Shown here piece by piece: positions 56,330 to 64,000 of a stretch of DNA of 64,000 nt. The stretch is from Halorarum halophilum. Lineage in GTDB: Archaea; Halobacteriota; Halobacteria; Halobacteriales; Haloferacaceae. The notes under the pieces were generated by a model. The model ran no database searches and was not told where the DNA came from. It worked only from the letters and a program-made list of their open reading frames with translations. The DNA is taken from positions 186,001 through 250,000 of the forward strand of contig NZ_CP058530.1 of assembly GCF_013401515.1 (NCBI RefSeq), written 5' to 3'. Each line of letters starts with the position of its first letter. Position 1 is the stretch's first letter. A program made the position numbers and the translations under genes.

Positions 56330-57027
56330 ACGTGTTGCTCCCACCGGCCCGCTGGGCCGACGGGTCCGAGGATGGGTGATACCAGCGTGACTGTTGGGCT
56401 TGACATATCACGGTGTTAAACCGGACCGCATCCGGGACGTGCGGTTTCGCGGTTCCGGACGTGGACCCCATACAGTCGAAGCTGGATATCCCGACCGACC
56501 GGGCTCCTAATTCGATTCGACGGTGTTCGACCCGATTCGCCGACGGGGGTCGCCCCGCTCCCACCCGTCGCCGGCGTACCGAACGGTGCCATCAACGACG
56601 AGCCGATCATAGAGGCCGACCTCGGATCGAGGACGCCGCCGACCGGCGAGGCGGCCGGGTGGAGAACCGTGCTTGTCGGGTTCGAGCTCGTCGAAAGTTT
56701 TGCCGCCCGGACGGCCCGACTAGTTGTCCCGTACTGCCTCACGTAACCGGCCGGGCCGGGGGGACGCATTACGGCATTACTGCTGTAAAGGCAGACTAAC
56801 CGTTGATTCGGACGTAAGGAGCCGATTAACCGGCCGAAAGGGTACGGATACTGGTAGATTTGGTCGCCCCTGCACCGATCGGAGGCCGAGGCAGTCGGGG
56901 GCAGTCGCCGGGGTCGGACGGCTGTGAAAAAGGTAGTGTCCAGTCGCGTCCCAGGTGTCGAAATCGCCCGTCACCGGCCCCGACGAGTACAGACCGCAAC
57001 TTCTATGCGCGGGGTTTGGCGATAGGA
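56330..57027. other. Intergenic 698 bp, no supported gene
   Basis: Frames on both strands give Arg/Pro-rich translations without domains. GCATTACGGCATTACTGC (56766-56783) contains a short palindrome, ATTACGGCATTAC-type. The promoter for the next gene lies near 56999. Confidence 0.45.
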
Positions 57028-57342
57028 ATGTACATGATGGACGAAGACGGAACCGAGTGGTCGGACGGGGGGACGACGCTCGATCGTTCGGTCCACGACC
57101 CGGCGGCGGGCGACTCGACCGGGACGGCGGTGGCGCTGGCGGTGGGGCGGGCAAAGGACGTACCGCCGACGGAACTCCCGCAGCTCGAATCGGCGCTCGA
57201 CACCGACGCCCTCGACAGGCTGACGGCGTCGCTCGCGACCCGGTCCGACGAGCAGAGCAGGATCTCGTTCCGGTACGCGGGGGTGGCGGTGTCGATCTCG
57301 GGCACCGGCGAGATCGTCGTTCGGGACATCGAGTCGGCCTGA
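57028..57342 (+). CDS. HalOD1 output-domain protein
   Basis: 104 aa (or 101 from the ATG at 57037). The body VALAVGRAKDVPPTELPQLESALDTDALDRL with SFRYAGVAVSISGTGEIVV matches the HalOD1 domain, found alone or at the end of haloarchaeal response regulators. Its molecular role is not established. Confidence 0.83.
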   Translation: MYMMDEDGTEWSDGGTTLDRSVHDPAAGDSTGTAVALAVGRAKDVPPTELPQLESALDTDALDRLTASLATRSDEQSRISFRYAGVAVSISGTGEIVVRDIESA

Positions 57343-57932
57343 ACTCCCCCGCCAGGGCTGAATTCCACGGCACGACGGTCGATCTGGCAGGTTCGATTCC
57401 TCGAGGTGGCTTCTCACAGACAGCGAGTGACGTTCGTTCCGACCGACGCCGGACGCGACTGCGAGTGCGACGTCCCCCGCGGCGGCCACGGTCCGTCCGC
57501 TCCTGGTCGTCGTCCCTGCGACCCGGTCGTTGCCGAACGACCGTCGCCCGTGCGGGCCTCCTCCGGCGAACTCGCGGGCGCTGTCGCCGGTGGGGCCGCC
57601 GAGCCACGGCGAGTTCCCCGGGTCGCGCGCGAACGCCGCGGGCGTCCGCTCCGACGAGCCGGACGGTCCAATAGGTGGAGGATCCGCTCCGCACGCGGCG
57701 TCTAACCCCGGTGAACGCGATTCGGGGGCCAACCACGGTCGAGTCGGACTGGAACGCGCTCACGGGGACTGACGGGTCGGAAGTTAGCGACATCGTGACA
57801 CGCTGTTAAGAAAATCGAATCCGCACGCCCGCCCGCCATCGCGTGTGACGGATCGGGCGTTCGAGTTCGCGCCGCCGAGGGGACGGCGGTGACGAGAAAC
57901 CGGACGAACGGGCCGTGTAGCCCCCGATTTAC
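57343..57932. other. Intergenic 590 bp, no supported gene
   Basis: No translation on either strand shows a domain. TGTTAAGAAAATCG near 57803-57816 is the only AT-rich spot and could be a promoter or terminator. Confidence 0.45.
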
Positions 57933-58052
57933 TCACTCGTCTCGTTCTTCACCCGGCTCCGGAACGAGCATCTCTGGCCCTCGCTTGTACTTCGGGGTAC
58001 TCGCGAACTCCTCCATCCGTCGCTTCTCGTCGTCCGTGATTCGACCCGACAT
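57933..58052 (-). CDS. Conserved small haloarchaeal protein (39 aa)
   Basis: It begins MSGRITDDEKRRMEEFASTP, continues KYKRGPEMLVPEPGEERDE, and is charged and soluble. The pattern of an acidic/basic helix followed by a K-Y-x-R-x-P-x-M-L turn recurs in short haloarchaeal proteins of unknown function. The stretch AATTACTTTTTAGG upstream is a likely promoter. Confidence 0.65.
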   Translation of the reverse strand: MSGRITDDEKRRMEEFASTPKYKRGPEMLVPEPGEERDE

Positions 58053-58179
58053 CTCTTCTGAGTCAGGGAGGCGCCTAAAAAGTAATTTCGAGCGTACCGG
58101 GCCATAGGAGCCTCGTAACTCCAGGATATAGGCCGGCTATCGCCCGATTCGGTCGTGGCCGATCCGACGGATACCCGGC

Positions 58180-58284
58180 TCAGTCCAGCCCGTCCGTGAT
58201 CGGGCGGGTGTACACGTCGACGGTGCGGACGATGACGGCCAGGAGGCCGATCAGCACGGCGGCCGAGAGCAGTTTTCGTGACAT
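58180..58284 (-). CDS. Tiny membrane protein (34 aa)
   Basis: MSRKLLSAAVLIGLLAVIVR forms a single hydrophobic helix after two basic residues, then VDVYTRPITDGLD. Codons are GC-ended like neighbouring genes. Function unknown. Confidence 0.45.
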   Translation of the reverse strand: MSRKLLSAAVLIGLLAVIVRTVDVYTRPITDGLD

Positions 58285-58519
58285 CGCATCCGGTCCTGGG
58301 TCCGGCGGCCGCTTCGTTATCCGCGCGGTACCGCCGCCGGACCGGGGTCCCCCGTTCCACGCCGGCGGCCGAGCGGAACGGTAGGGAAACCATTCGGCCG
58401 AACACGGTCCGCATTACAATCCGCCCCACGTCCGTCGGGAAAGCCGTGATTACATCGGGTAAGGTGGACAAACCGAGGGCCGGTCGGTCGGCGGGTGCGA
58501 CGCCCCCGTCAGCGGGTGG

Positions 58520-58786
58520 ATGGGCGACGCCGGGGACGGACCGACGATCCGGGTCGGGATGAGCTCCGCCAAGACGGCCATCCTCGTCGCCGACGCGGCC
58601 GTGGGCTGGGCGCTCGGGAACACGCTGGCGATGGTGCTGGTCGTGACACATCCGGTACAGATGCCCACTCTCCTGATCGTCAGGAACGTCTTCGTGGCCG
58701 GGCTGATCGCCGGCGTCCTCATCACCCTGCTCATCACGGGTGCACGGGACGCCCACCGGCTCGGCCTGCTCGGCCGGTACGGGTAG
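58520..58786 (+). CDS. Small two-span membrane protein (88 aa)
   Basis: Two hydrophobic helices (TAILVADAAVGWALGNTLAM; VFVAGLIAGVLITLLITG) end in a basic tail. The start could also be ATG 58559 (MSSAKTAIL). Not recognised. Confidence 0.52.
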   Translation: MGDAGDGPTIRVGMSSAKTAILVADAAVGWALGNTLAMVLVVTHPVQMPTLLIVRNVFVAGLIAGVLITLLITGARDAHRLGLLGRYG

Positions 58787-58904
58787 CGTCGGCTGCCCTC
58801 GTTCCCTTCTCGCCTCCTTTCCCTACCCCTCCTCCCTCCTCATCGGTCCCCGGAACTCCCGTACTCGGGGGCTAACAACGTGTGAGGGCGCACCCGTGAA
58901 CGTC

Positions 58905-59348
58905 ATGAGCGGGACAGACCGGGACGCGGTCGAGCACGTCGAGCCGAGCGGCTTCCCCGACCTCGTCGCGGTCCTCTGGCGGCGCCAGGGGTGGACGGTC
59001 GAGCCGAACGCGCTGGACGACCGGTTGTACGCGATCGAGCGACGGGAGGCGGGCGCGATCGAACGTCGCGCGCTGTTCGCCGTGTACCGGTCGCCCGGCG
59101 GCGCCGTCGATGCCGCGGGCGTGCGCGACCGGGCGCGGGTCGAGCTCGGACCGGACGGGACGACGCTGGCGACGAACGCGGGGTTCACGCCCGAAGCGGT
59201 CGACACGGCGGCCGCCCACGGGATCGACCTCGTCGGCCCGGACGACCTCGCGCGCCTCGTCGACGCGCTCGACGCGCGGGCGGTGCTCGACGGGACGGCG
59301 ACGGACGACGAACGGCGACGGGAAACCAGCCCGGACCAGGGGAACTGA
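58905..59348 (+). CDS. Restriction-endonuclease-like (Mrr-type) protein
   Basis: 147 aa. FPDLVAVLWRRQGWTVEPN followed by RLYAIERREAG and RRALFAVYRSPGG resembles the core of Mrr-like endonuclease folds common in haloarchaea; ATNAGFTPEAVDTAAAHGIDLVG is the typical later segment. The catalytic Asp/Glu-x-Lys set is not clear, so it may be inactive. No methylase gene is adjacent. Confidence 0.62.
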   Translation: MSGTDRDAVEHVEPSGFPDLVAVLWRRQGWTVEPNALDDRLYAIERREAGAIERRALFAVYRSPGGAVDAAGVRDRARVELGPDGTTLATNAGFTPEAVDTAAAHGIDLVGPDDLARLVDALDARAVLDGTATDDERRRETSPDQGN

Positions 59349-59444
59349 CCGCCGAACCGATCCTGTTTCTAGAACGTCGCTATCCGTTTCGGCGCTCCGG
59401 GAAGGAACCGCCTTACGAACCGCGAACGGCCGGAATCCGTCGGT

Positions 59445-59909
59445 GTGAGTGGCGAATACGCGAGAACCGAGTACGCCCGGAGAGGGCTCATCCGTCTCAC
59501 GCCCCGTGTCGGAGTGGGGGCGCTCGTGGTCACGCAGGCGGCCGACGTGCTCACGACGGTAGTGGCGCTCCGGTTCGTGTCCGGCCTCAAGGAGGCGAAC
59601 GTCGTCGCGGCCGCCGCCATCGGGGCGCTCGGACCGATCGTCGGGCTGACGCTCGTGTCGGTGGTCGCGGTCGGCACACTGGTCGTCGTGACGGAACGCG
59701 GGGTCGCGGTCGTGCGCGACCTCGGTGACGGAGACGGATTGCGTGACGGGGACGGATCGCGTGACGGGGACGGATCACACGACGAGGAGGAATCGCGGGT
59801 GCTGGTCGGCGTCGTTCGACTCGTCGGATACGGGCCGATGACCGCCCTGAACCTGATCGTCGCGTTCCACAACACGGCACTGATCGGGACGGTCTGCTGT
59901 CCCGGGTGA
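59445..59909 (+). CDS. DUF5658-like membrane protein
   Basis: 154 aa from GTG. Three or four hydrophobic helices (VGVGALVVTQAADVLTTVVAL; AAAIGALGPIVGLTLVSVVAV; MTALNLIVAFHNTALIG) have the AxDxLTT pattern of DUF5658. An acidic cytoplasmic loop is coded by three 18-bp repeats (59725-59778). Function unknown. Confidence 0.68.
   Translation: MSGEYARTEYARRGLIRLTPRVGVGALVVTQAADVLTTVVALRFVSGLKEANVVAAAAIGALGPIVGLTLVSVVAVGTLVVVTERGVAVVRDLGDGDGLRDGDGSRDGDGSHDEEESRVLVGVVRLVGYGPMTALNLIVAFHNTALIGTVCCPG
59725..59778. repeat. Three 18-bp tandem units in the DUF5658-like gene
   Basis: Each unit is of the form GTGACGGGGACGGATCGC, coding an Asp-Gly-Asp-Gly-Ser-Arg repeat in the loop between helices. Confidence 0.82.
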
Positions 59910-59951
59910 CGCGACGCGCCTCGGCCCGGACCCACGCCGTCGAGGAGGGAT

Positions 59952-60230
59952 TCAGTCGAGGAGGTCCTTCGTCTGGATGAGGTTCCAGGTCTCCCGGCCG
60001 TCCTCCGTGATACCGTACACGCGTCCCTTTCGGCGTTCCTCGGGGACGAGAAGTTCGACGAGGTCCCGCTCTCGCAGGCCGCGCAGCGCCCGGGAGACGT
60101 GCGTGACCGCGAGGTCCTCGTCGTCGGCGATCCCGGACGGGGTCGCCGGACCGTCGGCCAGTCGCCCGAGGACGGCGACGCGGTAGCGCGAGCTGATGAC
60201 GTAGCCGACCACGTCCCAGTCGTCGCTCAT
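59952..60230 (-). CDS. Winged-helix transcriptional regulator (92 aa)
   Basis: The protein is a single ArsR/PadR-like winged helix: YVISSRYRVAVLGRLADGPATPSGIADDEDLAVTHVSRALRGLRERDLVELLVPEERRKG in order, then GRVYGITEDG. Short stand-alone regulators of this form are common in haloarchaea. Targets unknown. Confidence 0.82.
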   Translation of the reverse strand: MSDDWDVVGYVISSRYRVAVLGRLADGPATPSGIADDEDLAVTHVSRALRGLRERDLVELLVPEERRKGRVYGITEDGRETWNLIQTKDLLD

Positions 60231-60366
60231 CGGCTCGTCACTCCTGCCGGTCTCCCGGCGCCGTCGACCCGTTTCGGTGCTGTTCTCGTGCCCATCGTTC
60301 GGTAGTCGTCGGTCGTCGCGTCGGATCGGTCGGTTCCCCGGTGAGGGGGAGAGCTGTGCTCGGTCG

Positions 60367-60924
60367 TCATTGCAGTCGACGCTCCACGAGTGACGCCTCG
60401 GTTCCGGGCGCCATGTACCGGCTGTAGACGTACTGTGCCAGCGTCACGACGAGGAACGCCGCGACGACGACGATGCCTGCGACCGCGTCCGGTACGGCGG
60501 CGAACCCCGGCGCGTTCACGACGGTGAGGAGGTAGAACAGGCCGCCGACCACCGCGGTTGCGATGTACAGCGTCTGCCAGGGCAGCTCCGTGCGCTCCTC
60601 CTCCGGAAGGTACCGTTCGAGCTGGTCGACCGTCGCCGTGAGCCGGATCACGCCGTCGTCGGGATCGTAGTCGACGACGCCGGCGTTCCGGAGCTTCGGG
60701 ATGTGTGTCTGGTACAGCGAGACGTACACCCGTTTCTCCTGCTGGTCGGTTAGCTCTTCGGCCGGGACCTGGTTCTCCCAGGCGGCAACCTCCCGTGCGA
60801 GCGCGGTGAGTTCGATGGGGCCGCCGTGCTCCCGAAGGTACGAGATGACGAACCGACGCCTGGGGTTACTCAGGAGGTCGTACACCTCGTTCTGCGACAG
60901 CCTACCGTGCTCTGACTCGGACAT
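60367..60924 (-). CDS. DUF7344-type winged-helix regulator with membrane helices
   Basis: 185 aa with the same plan as the gene at 16976: YDLLSNPRRRFVISYLREHG, VAAWENQ, KRVYVSLYQTHIPKLRNAG, then two hydrophobic helices (about 115-170). A membrane-tethered regulator of the family; targets unknown. It lies divergent from nothing and 150 bases before the second glmS stop. Confidence 0.82.
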   Translation of the reverse strand: MSESEHGRLSQNEVYDLLSNPRRRFVISYLREHGGPIELTALAREVAAWENQVPAEELTDQQEKRVYVSLYQTHIPKLRNAGVVDYDPDDGVIRLTATVDQLERYLPEEERTELPWQTLYIATAVVGGLFYLLTVVNAPGFAAVPDAVAGIVVVAAFLVVTLAQYVYSRYMAPGTEASLVERRLQ

Positions 60925-61077
60925 CAGTCGAGGCTCATGTGATCGGCGTCCGCCGGCCGCCGTTACCCATACAGCGGTCGGTTGTACACTTTGTTACTCC
61001 CCGATTACACGCCGCTCGCAGCGCGACGGCTCGCGGTCCGGTGCGGACTCCTCTCGCGCCACCCAGCCCCGCGCGGT

Positions 61078-62895
61078 TCATTCCACCGTAACGCTCTTGG
61101 CCAGGTTGCGGGGCTTGTCGATGGCGCGCCCGAGGAGGTCGGCGACGTGGTACGACACCAGCTGGAGCTGGACGTTCGCGAGCACGCCCGTCGCGTCGGG
61201 GTGGGTGTCCGGAACGGGGAGGAACTCGTCCGCGAGCTCGCGCACCTCCCGCGAGCCCTCGCCGCCGATGGCGATGACCGGCGCGCCCCGCGCGCGGACC
61301 TCCTCGACGTTCGCCAGGGCCTTCCCCTGGTGTCGACCGTCGAAGACGGCGACGACGGGGGTGTCCTCCGTGACGAGCGCGAGCGGCCCGTGCTTCAGCT
61401 GAGCCGAGCCGAATCCCTCTGCGTGCTCGTATGTAATCTCCTTGAACTTAAGTGCTCCCTCCAGGGCGACCGGGTGGCCCACGCCCCGACCGATGAAGAA
61501 GTACGCGTCGCAGCCGCGGTACTCGTCGGCGAGGCGGTCGACCGGCGACTCCTCGAGGACCCGCTGGACGTCCGTCGGGAGCCGGCGGAACGCGGCGGCG
61601 CGCTCCGCGTGGCCCTCGCTCGGGCTGCCCGTCACGTCCTCGACGATGCGCTCGCCGAGCAGCGACAGCGCGGCCACCTGCGAGGAGAACGTCTTCGTCG
61701 CGGCCACGCCGATCTCGGGGCCGGCGCGGATGAACAGCGCGTCGTCGCACTCCCGGGCGGCCGTGGAGCCGACGACGTTCGTCACCGCGAGCGTCCGCGC
61801 GCCGGCCTCGCGCGCGTGCCGGACCGACTGGAGCGTGTCCGCCGTCTCCCCGCTCTGCGTGACGGCGACGACGAGCGTGTTCTCGCCGATCGGCGCCGGC
61901 GTCGTGGCGTACTCGCCGGCGCGGAAGGCGTACGCCGGGACGCCCTGCTCGACGAGGTGCTCCCGGGCGTACAGCGCGGCGTGGTGGGAGGTGCCGCAGG
62001 CGACGAACTGGACGTCGCTCACGTCCGCGAACGCCCCGAGGGGGAACGACGACAGCGAGACGCTCCCGTCGTCCTGGATCCGGCCGCGGATGGTGCGGTC
62101 GAGCGCCTTCGGCTGTTCGTTGATCTCCTTGAGCATGTAGTGCTCGTAGCCGTCGCGCTCGGCGTCCTCGGGCTGCCAGTCCACGGTCGTGGGCTCGCGT
62201 GTGACGTGCGCCCCGTCGGAATCGGTCACAGCGTAGCCGTCCCGGTCGACCTCGACGACGTCGCCGTCCTCCAGGTGGACGACGCGGTCCGTGAACTCGA
62301 GGAACGACGGGACGTCGCTGGCGAGGAACTGCCGGTCCTCGCCGAGTCCGAGCACGAGCGGCGAGCCGCGACGGGTGGCGTACAGCGACGTCTCGCCGGC
62401 GGCGAGCAGGACGACCGCGAAGCTCCCCTCGAGCCGGTCGACTGCGCGTCTGAACGCCTCGTCGGTCGCGAGCCCGTCGGAGAGTCCCTCCTCGATCAGG
62501 TGGGGGATGACCTCCGTGTCGGTGTCGCTGGTGAAGCGGTGGCCGCGCTCGCGCAGTTCGTCGCGCAGCGCCTCGTGGTTCTCGATGATGCCGTTGTGGA
62601 CGACCGACACGGCGCCCGTACAGTCGGTGTGGGGGTGGGCGTTCGCGTCCGTCGGCGCACCGTGCGTGCTCCAGCGCGTGTGTCCGATGCCGATGTTGGC
62701 GGCGAGAGTCGTCTCCGCGACCGCGTCCCGGAGGGCGTCGATCTCGCCCGCGCGTTTCAGCACGGTGATGTCGTCATCGCCGCGCGGCACCGCGATACCG
62801 CTGGAGTCGTAGCCGCGATATTCGAGGTTCGCGAGCCCCGTGAGCAGCTCGTCGACCACGTCACCGTCGGCGACGCAGGCGGTTATTCCACACAT
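61078..62895 (-). CDS. glmS: Glutamine-fructose-6-phosphate aminotransferase (second copy)
   Basis: 605 aa. It has Cys2 (MCGITACVADG), HTRWSTHGAPTDANAH, VACGTSHHAALYARE, VTQSGETADTLQS and the end KPRNLAKSVTVE. It makes glucosamine-6-phosphate. It is the same length as the copy at 19329 but has diverged throughout the linker and second isomerase domain. The region upstream lacks the GCTTA-N9-TAATAA motif, so regulation differs; this may be the housekeeping copy. Confidence 0.95.
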   Translation of the reverse strand: MCGITACVADGDVVDELLTGLANLEYRGYDSSGIAVPRGDDDITVLKRAGEIDALRDAVAETTLAANIGIGHTRWSTHGAPTDANAHPHTDCTGAVSVVHNGIIENHEALRDELRERGHRFTSDTDTEVIPHLIEEGLSDGLATDEAFRRAVDRLEGSFAVVLLAAGETSLYATRRGSPLVLGLGEDRQFLASDVPSFLEFTDRVVHLEDGDVVEVDRDGYAVTDSDGAHVTREPTTVDWQPEDAERDGYEHYMLKEINEQPKALDRTIRGRIQDDGSVSLSSFPLGAFADVSDVQFVACGTSHHAALYAREHLVEQGVPAYAFRAGEYATTPAPIGENTLVVAVTQSGETADTLQSVRHAREAGARTLAVTNVVGSTAARECDDALFIRAGPEIGVAATKTFSSQVAALSLLGERIVEDVTGSPSEGHAERAAAFRRLPTDVQRVLEESPVDRLADEYRGCDAYFFIGRGVGHPVALEGALKFKEITYEHAEGFGSAQLKHGPLALVTEDTPVVAVFDGRHQGKALANVEEVRARGAPVIAIGGEGSREVRELADEFLPVPDTHPDATGVLANVQLQLVSYHVADLLGRAIDKPRNLAKSVTVE

Positions 62896-63198
62896 CGGAT
62901 GGCTCCCGTTCGCGGCCGATCGTGCGCCTGTTCCAAGGGTTGTGGCGGGGTCGCCGCCGGTAAGGGTCCTCTCATTGATAGCTCCCGGATGGGCGCGCCA
63001 TCCGCGTGACGGTGGTCAATTACGTGTTCTCTCCATTGTTATTCGCGTACTGTGGAGTCCAGCGGATAGGTTAGCCGAAGCCACGAGTTCGTGGTTCCGC
63101 GGGGAGCGCAGGGGACCGATTCGCCCCCCGTATCGGGGGATAGCGACCGGTAGCGAACTGATAACAAAGGGGATAGCTGGCTCCCCCATAGACGTCAC
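62896..63198. other. Intergenic 303 bp, promoter region
   Basis: It carries the upstream region of the second glmS (CCCTTACCGG near 62960 on the minus strand) and, near 63160, ATAACAAAGG before the reading frame at 63199. No gene seen. Confidence 0.4.
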
Positions 63199-63808
63199 AT
63201 GTTAGTCACTCTCTGGGCGGGAGACGGCACGGGCGGCCGGTTCGTGTCGTCGTTCCCGCCGGATTCGATCCCCATCGGCCCGCCCGCGGGCTCGGTGCAG
63301 GTCGACGCGCGGGCCGACCCGCCGTTTCGATCCGGTGTCGCCGACCCGCACCGTCTCACGACCGACCGTACCCGCGCTAGGGTCGGCCCGAACGTCTATA
63401 TCCACGGCGTGCGCGGTATCCAACGTGACACACTCGTCGGCTACCGGGACGAGGTGACGAGTAGCGTCTTGCTCGACTGCGCGCGAGTTCCCTCCGGTCC
63501 GTCCGCCGGGGACGCGCGCGCCGGTCGAGACGCTCCGTTCGACGGACGAACGACCGGGGCGGGTCGCGAAAGCGACGGTGCGCCGGCGCGAGCGGCCCGA
63601 TATCGCCGCTCGACTCGACGCCGGCGTCGCCCGCGCGAGCGCGGGAACCAGCCCCGAAGAGTGGCCGCTGGGCGACGGGTGGAAGCGAGGACCTACCCGG
63701 GCGATCGGCGGGTCCGTCGACGCGCCTCCGTCGCGTCTTGCGATTCCCGTCGTCGACGTGAGTTCCGACGGGGAACTGTCGCACAGATATCGCGACGAAA
63801 CCGGATAA
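63199..63808 (+). pseudogene. Possible frameshifted gene of unknown function
   Basis: One frame starts MLVTLWAGDGTGGRFVSSFP and stays coding-like to about 63520; then a second frame, shifted by one base, continues with PDIAARLDAGVARASAGTSP and PVVDVSSDGELSHRYRDETG to the stop at 63808. Each half has GC-rich third positions only in its own section. This suggests a single gene of about 200 codons broken by an indel, or a sequencing error. No family is recognised. Confidence 0.38.
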
Positions 63809-63816
63809 ACTCAACA

Positions 63817-63830
63817 TTACTTATAAGTAA
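63817..63830 (+). promoter_or_regulatory. Palindromic TATA-like element near the right edge
   Basis: TTACTTATAAGTAA is a perfect 14-bp palindrome containing TTATAA. A transcript would start near 63850. Two ATGs follow in different frames (63865 and 63965), both open to the window end, so the gene it drives cannot be named. Confidence 0.5.
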
Positions 63831-64000
63831 GGGGCAAGCACACATTGCTATCGCCCGAGACGGAATGGGTGGGAAACAGGAGTGCCGGGGTGGACCTGAC
63901 TCATCACGCCCCACGAACGAACGCGAGAGAACGAAGCTGCCGGAACGGACCCGTGGAACGAACCATGTCATCGAAAGCTCGAACCCACAATCAGATGAAC

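Overview
The window comes from a haloarchaeon (class Halobacteria). The proteins are strongly acidic, codons are GC-rich at the third position, and exported proteins carry Tat-type or Tat-lipobox signals. Many genes start at or very near the predicted transcription start. There is an Orc1/Cdc6 initiator with ORB-type repeats, and families such as HalOD1, HTH_10, DUF7344 and short zinc-ribbon proteins are typical of the group. No rRNA, tRNA, CRISPR array or intact insertion sequence was seen.

Region 1 (1-30.5 kb) is a surface-polysaccharide island. It holds glycosyltransferases, a NodB-like protein, an LpxD-like acyltransferase, a DUF1616 protein with a Thr/Gly tail, and a set resembling the bacterial WbpA/B/D/E pathway: two nucleotide-sugar dehydrogenases, a Gfo/Idh/MocA oxidoreductase, a DegT aminotransferase and an N-acyltransferase. 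It also holds a DUF354 protein, a multi-membrane-span protein, a GlmS paralogue, an asparagine-synthetase-like amidotransferase, a flippase with a long Thr/Ser/Pro tail, a GlmM-type mutase, two lipoproteins and a beta-helix protein. Nearly every transcription unit from 1.5 to 28 kb starts with the same promoter layout, GCTTA, nine bases, then TAATAA-like, which suggests one shared regulon.

Region 2 (30.6-39.2 kb) is mixed accessory content: a possible IS-relic patch, two genes with DtxR/IdeR-type iron boxes, an EamA transporter, a MaoC hydratase, small zinc proteins, a PPOX protein and a ModE-like regulator.

Region 3 (38.3-41.2 kb) is a ParA-type partition module. Upstream lie about 34 consecutive 9-bp degenerate iterons, and the same 9-mer recurs in frame inside the partner gene.

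Region 4 (41.3-51.2 kb) holds the histidine-utilisation operon hutUGIH, a TbsP-like regulator, a prolyl oligopeptidase and a phosphoribosyltransferase.

Region 5 (51.2-55.3 kb) is a replication origin: orc1/cdc6 with nine ORB elements, phased 10-bp mini-repeats at its promoter, and an AT-rich unwinding candidate between two inverted ORBs. Origin and par locus lie about 12 kb apart, as expected for the maintenance region of a chromosome or megaplasmid.

Region 6 (55.3-64 kb) has small regulators and membrane proteins, a second GlmS, and a probable frameshifted gene at the right end.
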